Below are positions 1 to 4,750 of a stretch of 5,724 nt of DNA, one piece after another. Origin of the DNA: Syntrophales bacterium (lineage in GTDB: Bacteria > Desulfobacterota > Syntrophia > Syntrophales > UBA2210). Both the position numbers and the translations under genes were made by a program. The notes under the pieces were generated by a model, which searched no databases, was not told where the DNA came from, and worked only from the letters and a program-made list of their open reading frames with translations. The stretch covers positions 1 through 5,724 of the forward strand of contig JAUSPK010000133.1 of NCBI GenBank assembly GCA_030655735.1. The letters run 5' to 3'. Position 1 is the stretch's first letter; the number at the start of each line of letters is the position of its first letter.

Positions 1-50
1 CATGGCGACGTCAAACCCAATGCCAACTGAAATAAATTCGTGTCTCTCAT
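1..50 (-). CDS. ISL3-family transposase, N-terminal fragment cut by the window edge
   Basis: Reading leftward from an ATG at 50-48, the 16 complete codons translate as MRDTNLFQLALGLTSP, and the next codon begins TG (probably Trp). This matches my recollection of the opening of ISL3-family (IS204/IS1001/IS1096/IS1165) DDE transposases, which commonly begin M(R/K)DT(D/N)LFQ(L/M)ALGLTPPW. A purine-rich AAGGAGG lies at 72-66, 15 bases before the ATG; this spacing is long, but no other ATG sits between them. The zinc-finger and DDE domains would lie to the left of the window, so it cannot be told whether the transposase is intact. It would act on the ends of its own element. The family call rests on 16 residues recognised by eye, so it is good but not certain. 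Confidence 0.7.
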   Translation of the reverse strand, partial: MRDTNLFQLALGLTSP

Positions 51-139
51 GATGATCCGTATCAACCTCCTTCTTTCCTTTGATGACAGATCTCTATCAT
101 GCTCCGGACCGGATTACCCATACATTTCAGCGAGGAGCC
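1..139 (-). mobile_element. Transposase-proximal end of an ISL3-like insertion sequence
   Basis: On the minus strand, GGCTCCTCGCTGAAATGTA (139-121) lies about 70 bases upstream of the transposase ribosome-binding site. ISL3-family terminal repeats usually begin GGCT or GGGT followed by a C/T-rich stretch, and sit roughly 100 bp before the transposase start, as here. The inferred boundary is therefore at 139/140. ISL3 elements make 8-bp target duplications; the candidate flanking octamer outside the end is AAAAACTG (140-147). The partner end is not in the window, so the exact boundary is an inference. Confidence 0.5.
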
Positions 140-273
140 AAAAACTGCGACCTATATCAACGTAATGTTCTTTAGGGCTAATCAAGTGATTGGTATATAT
201 TGAACGGCTTAGATCCCCCCCCAGGGTATCAGTACCAGAGTTCCAGTGTTGAGGTCGTATAGCAAAGCTTGAA

Positions 274-302
274 TTGATGTGTCAAGGAAAAATTGCGATA
301 AT
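274..302 (+). promoter_or_regulatory. Sigma70-like promoter, plus strand
   Basis: TTGATG (274-279) and GATAAT (297-302) are separated by exactly 17 bases. They match the -35 and -10 consensus at 4/6 and 5/6 positions. Transcription would start near 309 and meet a terminator-like hairpin at 410-434. No gene with a ribosome-binding site follows, so the target, if any, would be a short untranslated RNA. Promoter-like matches are common in AT-rich DNA, so this stays tentative. Confidence 0.35.
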
Positions 303-354
303 CTCCAGTTACTTTTTCTATTACTATCTAACACAAAAATATAACTGGCTTATC
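297..354. repeat. Imperfect palindrome, about 17 paired bases per arm
   Basis: The left arm reads GATAA(297-301)-tct-CCAGTTA(305-311)-c-TTTTT(313-317). The right arm reads AAAAA(335-339)-ta-TAACTGG(342-348)-c-TTATC(350-354). The three blocks pair in order with small bulges around a 17-base loop. The left arm overlaps the -10 element of the candidate promoter at 274-302. It could therefore be an operator-like dyad, a folded RNA start, or the remnant of a small palindromic mobile element; the sequence alone does not decide. Confidence 0.5.
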
Positions 355-409
355 CCTCATTTTATATCTTCACCTTTTCTATGGTTACATCAAAAACTGG
401 ACGTTACTC

Positions 410-434
410 TCCCCCCTGCGGAGGGGGATTTTTT
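410..434 (+). terminator. Intrinsic terminator-like hairpin, plus strand
   Basis: TCCCCC (410-415) pairs with GGGGGA (423-428) around a 7-base loop and is followed at once by TTTTTT (429-434). The polarity is plus strand only; on the minus strand the bases beyond the hairpin are not T-rich. It therefore cannot serve tatD, which is transcribed leftward. It is the natural 3' end for anything starting at the promoter at 274-302. Confidence 0.5.
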
Positions 435-557
435 GTCCTATACACAATACCTGAAAAGCAGGCAACCTTCTTCGATGACTCACTCAAACAACCATGCCCC
501 CGTCAAGAGGCCCGGGTCAATTTCTGACCGGACAGGGATCCCCCCAGTCTTGTTTCC

Positions 558-1334
558 TTACAGGGCCTCGGCCTTCATTCCAAACACATCCCTGGCGTTT
601 TGAGACGTAATTCTCTCCACCTCTTCAAAGGGGAGACCCATTATCTGGGCAATTCGCCTCGCGGTGTAGACCACGTACGCCGGTTCGTTCCTCTTCCCCC
701 TCTTCGGTTCGGGCGAGAGGAAGGGACAATCCGTCTCCACCAGCAGTCTGTCAATCGGAAGCTTCCTGACAATGTCCCTCAGTGCTTCGGACTTCTTGTA
801 CGTTATCGTTCCGGGGATGGAGATATAAAACCCCATATCGAGACACCTCGCGGCCATATCGTAATCACCCGAAAAGCAGTGGATCACGCCTCCGAGTCCC
901 TCGCCTCGTCCCTTCAGCATCTCCACGGTCTCCCTGTGTGCATCGCGGTCGTGGATAATCACCGGAAGACCCAGTTCTGCGGCCAGCTCGAGCTGCTCGC
1001 CGAACCGCCGTATCTGAAGATCCTTGGGCGAAAGGTTTCTGAAAAAATCCAGACCTATCTCGCCGTAGGCGACGACCCTGTCACTTTCCGACAGCTCTCT
1101 GAGCAGATCGTACGTCGTTTCATCTATATTCTTTACGTCATGAGGATGTACCCCCACAGAGGCATAGATTCCATCGTACATCTCAGCGAGGGCAACCGCC
1201 TTCCGACTGTCCTCAAGATTCAGACCGACCGTAACGATACAATCGACACCACTCTCCTGTGCCCTTCGTATGACGGCCTCTCTGTCATCGTCAAATTCAT
1301 CCATCTCAAGATGGGCGTGAGAATCGACCAACAT
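558..1334 (-). CDS. tatD: TatD-family metal-dependent hydrolase (DNase)
   Basis: This 258-residue protein has the length and all the motifs of the TatD family, amidohydrolase-like TIM barrels that bind two divalent metals. Some members are 3'-5' exonucleases or DNases in the cytoplasm. Visible ligands are H6 and H8 (VDSHAHL), E92 (GEIGLDF), H128 (VIIHDRD), H152 (GVIHCFSG) and D202 (VETDCPFL), followed by the typical PEPKRGKRNEPAYV stretch. The start is ATG at 1334, preceded by AAGGGG with a 6-base gap; an ATG six bases further up is followed directly by TAG. The gene ends with TAA at 558-560. It stands alone, 195 bp beyond the permease genes, so it probably has its own promoter; a weak AT-rich -10-like stretch lies near 1380. 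The nearby metG and holB partners often seen with tatD are absent here. The exact substrate cannot be read from sequence; the family call is secure. Confidence 0.97.
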   Translation of the reverse strand: MLVDSHAHLEMDEFDDDREAVIRRAQESGVDCIVTVGLNLEDSRKAVALAEMYDGIYASVGVHPHDVKNIDETTYDLLRELSESDRVVAYGEIGLDFFRNLSPKDLQIRRFGEQLELAAELGLPVIIHDRDAHRETVEMLKGRGEGLGGVIHCFSGDYDMAARCLDMGFYISIPGTITYKKSEALRDIVRKLPIDRLLVETDCPFLSPEPKRGKRNEPAYVVYTARRIAQIMGLPFEEVERITSQNARDVFGMKAEAL

Positions 1335-1388
1335 CTACATCCCCTTCCCTGTACCCGGACAAGCCGGAACCAAACAAGCTATATTTTT

Positions 1389-1467
1389 ATCACGAAAGCA
1401 CGAAGTTACGAAAACACGAAAAATAAGATTTGATTTCGTGCTTTCTCTCTTTTCGTGGTTTCGTGAT
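1389..1467. repeat. Palindrome of 'cacgaa' units between dppC and tatD
   Basis: The left arm from 1389 starts ATCACGAAAGCACGAA and goes on with ACGAAA and CACGAAA units. The reverse complement of the right arm starts ATCACGAAACCACGAA and also ends with CACGAAA. The arms, about 33 bases each, are imperfect inverted copies around a short AT-rich centre near 1421-1434, and each arm is itself a tandem of CACGAA-like hexamers. TTTTT follows the right arm on the plus strand (1470-1474). From memory, such 'tttcgtgctttcgtg' strings recur in intergenic regions of many deltaproteobacterial genomes. It could form a long hairpin in RNA and shield the 3' end of the permease transcript, but it lacks a T-tract on the minus strand. 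Confidence 0.6.
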
Positions 1468-1529
1468 CGTTTTTAATTCTTTTGCCATTTTTGCAAAAAC
1501 TTTACAATTATAGGGACTAAAGGGCTATG

Positions 1530-2360
1530 CTATCTCAGTCGCGGATCAAGGGAATCCCGTATCCCCTCTCCCAACAGGTTGTACCCCAGGACGGTTATCA
1601 GGATAGCAAGTCCCGGATAGAGTGAGAGCCACCAGGCAATATCAATATTGTTTTTTCCCGCCGTGAGAATATTTCCCCAGCTCGGCGTGGGGGGCTGCAC
1701 GCCTATCCCCAGGAAACTGAGCGCGGATTCCGTCAGTATGGCCCCCGCAACACCAAGGGTGGCGGCCACCAGGACGGAGGCCATGGCGTTGGGGAGGATA
1801 TGCCTGAATATAATGCGCAGATCACCGGCACCAATGGCACGGGCCGCCTGCACAAAATCCCTCTCCCTGAGGGAAATAAAGTCGGCCCTCACCAGGCGGG
1901 TGATCCCCATCCAGCCGGTCAGGCCTATCACGATCATGATATTCCAGATCGAAGGTTCCAGGATGGCAATCACAGCCAATATCAGGAAAAACGCCGGGAA
2001 ACAGAGCATGATATCGACGAAGCGCATGATCACCGCATCCACCCACCTCCCGTAGTATCCGGCAAGCGCACCCAGGATGACCCCTATGAACAGGGAAAAA
2101 CCGGTCGCCACAAATCCTACCTTCAAAGATATCCCGGCACCCCATATTATACGGCTCAGAACATCACGCCCCAGTTGATCCGTCCCGAAGAGATGGGCCA
2201 AGGAGGGATGCACCAATACCTGATTCAAGTTTATCTCATTCGGGTCATAGGGGGAGACCCAGGACGCAAGCAGGGAAACAACGAAGAGAAGGATAACCAC
2301 TACCCCCCCCGTCACCGCCATCTTGTTCCTGAGAAATCTGTACCAGAAATCTGTCTTCAT
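1530..2360 (-). CDS. dppC: Dipeptide/oligopeptide ABC transporter permease, DppC/OppC type
   Basis: This inner-membrane permease would form, with its DppB-type neighbour, the translocation channel of a peptide/nickel-class ABC importer. From the chosen ATG the protein is 276 residues: a short cytoplasmic tail, a first membrane helix at about 15-35, the family signature FGTDQLGRDV at 58-67, and about five further helices. The EAA loop that docks the ATPase (RDFVQAARAIGAGDLRIIFR) spans about 167-186 and is followed by HILPN. LSFLGIGVQPPTPSWG (214-229) and the C-terminal DPRLR are also typical. The start is ATG at 2360, with GGGGAG 12 bases upstream. An in-frame TTG at 2384 would add eight residues but has no ribosome-binding site. 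The gene starts 30 bases after the dppB stop and is clearly in the same operon. Whether the cargo is peptide, nickel or another solute is not resolved. The symbol is by family only. Confidence 0.93.
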   Translation of the reverse strand: MKTDFWYRFLRNKMAVTGGVVVILLFVVSLLASWVSPYDPNEINLNQVLVHPSLAHLFGTDQLGRDVLSRIIWGAGISLKVGFVATGFSLFIGVILGALAGYYGRWVDAVIMRFVDIMLCFPAFFLILAVIAILEPSIWNIMIVIGLTGWMGITRLVRADFISLRERDFVQAARAIGAGDLRIIFRHILPNAMASVLVAATLGVAGAILTESALSFLGIGVQPPTPSWGNILTAGKNNIDIAWWLSLYPGLAILITVLGYNLLGEGIRDSLDPRLR

Positions 2361-2390
2361 TCTTTGATGCAACTCCCCATACAAAAAACG

Positions 2391-3365
2391 TTATGAGACC
2401 CGTATCCGCGGGTCCGCGACGGCATACGAGATATCGGCCACCAGGTTGCCGATCAGGGTAAGGACCGCCCCGATAAACAGAATACCCATAACCACCGGAT
2501 AATCCCTTGACATAACGGACATGTAGAACAACTGCCCCATACCCGGTATGGCAAATATCGTCTCGAAGATGACACTCCCGCCGATCAGTCCCGGTATGGA
2601 GAGACCGAGGATCGTGATTACCGGAAGGAGTGCGTTTCTGAGCGCGTGTTTATAGATAACGACCCGTTCGCTGAGTCCCTTGGCCCTTGCCGTGGTGATA
2701 TAATCCTGCCTGATCACCTCCAGCATATTGGACCGCATGTATCGGGAAAGTCCCGCGAGCCCACCGAAGGCGGAGAGAAGCACCGGAAGGATCAGATGCT
2801 TCAGCAGGTCAACAAAAGCGGCAAGGGGGGGAAGATACTCGTAATTCAGGGACCGGATACCCGATATGGGAAGCCAGCCCAGATCGACCCCGAACAGTAT
2901 CATCAGAAGGAGCGCAAGCCAGAAGGTGGGAACGGCAAATCCGATAAACACAATCACTGCCGTCACCTTGTCAAAGAGGGAGTTCTGACGCACCGCGGAG
3001 ATAACGCCTATGGGGATAGCGATCAGGATGATAAGGATCATCGAGAGAACATTGATGATGATAGTTATCGGTATCCTCTCCGCTATCTTGTCTATGACCG
3101 GCCGGTGGTCGGTCGAGAATGACTGTCCAAGGTCAAGGGTCGCAAGCCTTCCGACCCACAGCAGGTACTGTTTGTAAATGGGCTTATCAAGATCATACAT
3201 GGACTGCAGGCGCGCCTTTGCCTCCGCGGAGACCCTCGGGTTCAGATCCGTCTGCAGATCGGTGGGAGAGCCGGGGGCCAGGTGGATAACGATAAAACAG
3301 ACGATCGTAATCCCCACGAGGAGCGGCACCATGAGCAGCAATCGTTTAAGGACATATCTGAGCAC
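2391..3365 (-). CDS. dppB: Dipeptide/oligopeptide ABC transporter permease, DppB/OppB type
   Basis: This 324-residue inner-membrane protein has the usual DppB length and layout. The N-terminal helix (about 9-30) ends in HLAPGSP, followed by a periplasmic domain with YDLDKPIYKQYLLW (57-70) and LDLGQSFS (77-84). Five more helices follow. The EAA loop DYITTARAKGLSERVVIYKH (221-240) continues ALRNALLPV; then come FETIFAIPGMGQLF (267-280) and the closing DISYAVADPRIR. The start is GTG at 3365, with AGGTG about 9 bases upstream. The first 20 bases overlap the end of the TIM-barrel gene, so translation is probably coupled. It pairs with DppC. The periplasmic binding protein (DppA) and the ATPases (DppD/F) that would complete the importer are not in this window. 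The family call is firm; the substrate is unknown. Confidence 0.95.
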   Translation of the reverse strand: MLRYVLKRLLLMVPLLVGITIVCFIVIHLAPGSPTDLQTDLNPRVSAEAKARLQSMYDLDKPIYKQYLLWVGRLATLDLGQSFSTDHRPVIDKIAERIPITIIINVLSMILIILIAIPIGVISAVRQNSLFDKVTAVIVFIGFAVPTFWLALLLMILFGVDLGWLPISGIRSLNYEYLPPLAAFVDLLKHLILPVLLSAFGGLAGLSRYMRSNMLEVIRQDYITTARAKGLSERVVIYKHALRNALLPVITILGLSIPGLIGGSVIFETIFAIPGMGQLFYMSVMSRDYPVVMGILFIGAVLTLIGNLVADISYAVADPRIRVS

Positions 3366-4167
3366 AGCTATTCACCTCATCCAGCAGCCCCATACGCCTG
3401 ATATTTTCCAGTGTGCGCCACAGGTCTTCCTGCGTGTGCGGCTCCAGCGTCACTATCGGTCGGACGCCCTTCTTCTTCAGCAACTCAAAAAACCGCTGAA
3501 AGGGGAAGGTCCCCTCCCCCACCGGCAGGTGCTCATCGGCACTGCCATGGTTGTCGTGGAGGTGTATCTGGCCGATTCGGGAACCGAGGGCATCCATCCA
3601 CTCCTCGAGGCTCGAGTTGGAAAACGCGTTGAAGTGGCCGGTGTCAAAACAGAAGCAGATATTGGGCGACCCCCCCAGTGCGTCCAGCAGGAGGCCGAGG
3701 GATTTCGAACTGTTCTCATAGACATTCTCAAGCGCTATTTGCGTCCCCATACCGGCGGCCGTTTCTATCAAGTGCCCCCAGGTGTCCATGCTGTTTTCCA
3801 GCCACTGATCTTCATGGGAGACATAATACCTCTCATCAAAGGCGGCGTGACAGACTACTGACCGGGGCCTGAAACAGGGTACCAGATCAAAGACCTGTCT
3901 GAGACGTTCCACGGTCACCTCCCGTACCTTCCGGTCCACAGCGCCGGGTCTCAGGTCGAAAAATGGGGCGTGCAGTGTAACGGACAGACCCGCACCATGA
4001 AGGGCATCCGCTACGTCACAGAATTCATTCCGACTGAAGTGGTCGAGGGCGAAGCAATCCAGGCCGACCTCCGGATTGATCCCCTCCTTCAGGATAAGGT
4101 CAAGATACTCATCGACAAGCATCCGAAAGGGCATATTGACCTGGACTTTTTTCAATATCTCGTGCAT
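3346..4167 (-). CDS. TIM-barrel metalloenzyme of the AP-endonuclease-2 / sugar isomerase-like superfamily
   Basis: This 273-residue protein looks like a xylose-isomerase-like TIM barrel. Motifs in order are TLHAPF (H66), VCHAAFD (H107), ALENVYEN (E146), CFDTGHFNAF (D175, H178), QIHLHDN (H202), SADEHLPVGEG (D211, H213) and TLEPH (E242). These match in order and context the nine trinuclear-zinc ligands of endonuclease IV (H69, H109, E145, D179, H182, H216, D229, H231, E261). The conserved VGEG after DxH likewise mirrors LGEG. The overall sequence otherwise resembles the 'sugar phosphate isomerase/epimerase' proteins common in deltaproteobacteria, so the reaction could be phosphoester cleavage or sugar isomerisation. 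I chose ATG at 4167 because a TATAAT sits just upstream and the conserved VNMPFRMLVDEYLDL motif follows. A GTG at 4227 would extend it by 20 residues of unlikely sequence. It opens the operon and overlaps dppB by 20 bp. The superfamily is sure; the function is not. Confidence 0.85.
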   Translation of the reverse strand: MHEILKKVQVNMPFRMLVDEYLDLILKEGINPEVGLDCFALDHFSRNEFCDVADALHGAGLSVTLHAPFFDLRPGAVDRKVREVTVERLRQVFDLVPCFRPRSVVCHAAFDERYYVSHEDQWLENSMDTWGHLIETAAGMGTQIALENVYENSSKSLGLLLDALGGSPNICFCFDTGHFNAFSNSSLEEWMDALGSRIGQIHLHDNHGSADEHLPVGEGTFPFQRFFELLKKKGVRPIVTLEPHTQEDLWRTLENIRRMGLLDEVNSCAQICP

Positions 4168-4192
4168 ATTCAACACATCCGAACAGCAGTAT

Positions 4193-4198
4193 ATTATA
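4193..4198 (-). promoter_or_regulatory. Perfect -10 hexamer upstream of the TIM-barrel/dppBC operon
   Basis: TATAAT on the minus strand (4198-4193) would set transcription starting near 4186, about 19 bases before the ATG at 4167. The expected -35 position (about 4216-4221) reads AAGAGT and is poor, so an activator or another sigma factor may be needed. A TTGTCA further up (4246-4241) lies too far away to pair with it. A 5-bp dyad CCCGG/CCGGG (4234-4238, 4247-4251) brackets that TTGTCA. Its main use is in favouring the ATG start over the upstream GTG. Confidence 0.35.
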
Positions 4199-4318
4199 GC
4201 CGCTCCGGCCGAAATACTCTTTATCACAATGCCCCCGGCTTGACAACCGGGCCCTCATTTTCTTCTTGCAATTAGAAACTCTTCTTGTTAGGTAGCAGCG
4301 CTTATCAAAACAGTATCA

Positions 4319-4395
4319 GGGCCGTTAGCTCAGCTTGGTAGAGCAGTTGACTTTTAATCAATTGGTCAGGAGTTCAAATCTCCTACGGCCCACCA
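4319..4395 (+). tRNA. tRNA-Lys (anticodon TTT, read UUU)
   Basis: The cloverleaf folds without fault. The acceptor stem GGGCCGT (4319-4325) pairs perfectly with ACGGCCC (4385-4391). The D arm is GCTC/GAGC. The anticodon stem GTTGA/TCAAT, with one G-U closing pair, encloses the loop CTTTTAA with anticodon TTT. A five-base variable loop is followed by the T arm AGGAG-TTCAAAT-CTCCT. Discriminator A4392 is followed by an encoded CCA (4393-4395). It reads AAA and AAG codons. It is transcribed away from the TIM-barrel operon; a weak TATCAA (4303-4308) is the best -10 candidate. An intrinsic terminator begins 11 bases after the CCA, so this is a single-tRNA unit. Confidence 0.98.
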
Positions 4396-4405
4396 AGACA
4401 ATCAA

Positions 4406-4437
4406 GGGGGCAGCCTATTCGGGCTGGCCCCTTTTTT
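4406..4437 (+). terminator. Intrinsic terminator of tRNA-Lys
   Basis: GGGGG-CAGCC (4406-4415) pairs with GGCTG-GCCCC (4422-4431), with one G-G mismatch, around the loop TATTCG. TTTTTT follows at 4432-4437. This is a textbook rho-independent terminator placed directly behind the tRNA. Confidence 0.92.
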
Positions 4438-4750
4438 GCGCGCCCCTCCCGGGTTGGGCACTCCCGAAAGAATTCCCTCTGATTTCGGGTACTATAGAGG
4501 GGAGGGTCGGGCAATCCACAAAGTTGTTGAAAGGCATGTTGATAACCCTGTTGATAAAACGTGCAAGTGCCCTAGAATCTCCGACTTATACCAGATTGCC
4601 CGCAAGACGAGCACGTAATTATATGTAATGATATTGAACTTTTATGCTTAATACTCTAATTTTAGGCGGTTAGTGGTCAGCTCGAAAAACAGCTGTGAAC
4701 ATTATATAAAAACAGTTCAGGATAGGGCCCACGCTACGCCTTATAATTAT
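4438..4750. other. Gene-free stretch between tRNA-Lys and the MFS gene
   Basis: These 313 bases lie between convergent units (the tRNA on plus, the transporter on minus). No protein gene is convincing: two short open frames across 4335-4628 lack ribosome-binding sites, and one overlaps the tRNA. The first half is GC-rich and carries the 12-bp-spaced repeats at 4525-4557. The second half (about 4615-4750) is AT-rich and has a small CAGCT/AGCTG dyad (4678-4695). On the minus strand, two TTTTT runs (near 4710 and 4687) follow the transporter stop without a strong preceding hairpin. Confidence 0.6.
4525..4557 (+). repeat. Three 12-bp-spaced TGTTGA repeats resembling degenerate DnaA boxes
   Basis: TGTTGAAAG (4525-4533), TGTTGATAA (4537-4545) and TGTTGATAA (4549-4557) start exactly 12 bases apart. 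On the minus strand the last two read TTATCAACA, one base different from the DnaA box TTATCCACA. An ATCCACA (4514-4520) sits just upstream in the opposite orientation. The array could bind DnaA or a similar factor, or be a short tandem duplication. Confidence 0.5.

Larger units (their letters stand above)
140..557. other. Gene-free stretch between IS end and tatD
   Basis: I find no convincing protein gene in these 418 bases on either strand. The stretch is AT-rich from about 270 to 400, has a run of eight C at 215-222, and contains a promoter-like sequence (274-302), an imperfect palindrome (297-354), a terminator-like hairpin (410-434) and a small GGTCA/TGACC dyad (515-529). The open frame starting at ATG 274 runs straight through the promoter and terminator-like hairpin, has no Shine-Dalgarno sequence and overlaps the tatD 3' end, so it is not treated as a gene. 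The position next to an IS end fits a decayed or rearranged junction. Confidence 0.6.

Noticed and set aside
381..527. Short plus-strand frame starting MVTSKTGRYS
   Set aside because: No Shine-Dalgarno sequence, and the terminator-like hairpin lies inside it.
512..531. GGTCA/TGACC hairpin as a tatD terminator
   Set aside because: Only five clean pairs, and no T-tract on the minus strand after it.
274..603. 109-codon plus-strand open frame
   Set aside because: No ribosome-binding site and low-complexity sequence. It crosses the candidate promoter and terminator hairpin and runs into the tatD 3' end.
600..1433. Long open frame (277 codons) antisense to tatD
   Set aside because: It is the codon shadow of tatD, has no family motifs, and tatD carries every expected catalytic residue.
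4168..4227. GTG at 4227 as start of the TIM-barrel gene
   Set aside because: The extra 20 residues look non-native, and a TATAAT lies within them, which favours the ATG at 4167.
4240..4245. Perfect TTGACA on the plus strand as the tRNA -35
   Set aside because: No acceptable -10 follows at 16-18 bases (the 17-spaced hexamer is TTCTTG), and it is too far from the tRNA start.
4319..4395. tRNA-Lys as a used attachment site of an integrated element
   Set aside because: No integrase gene and no repeat of the tRNA 3' end is seen in the window; the GGCCCAC match near 4729 is only 7 bases.
4335..4628. Plus-strand frames downstream of and within tRNA-Lys
   Set aside because: They start inside the tRNA or just after its terminator, lack ribosome-binding sites and show no recognisable domain.
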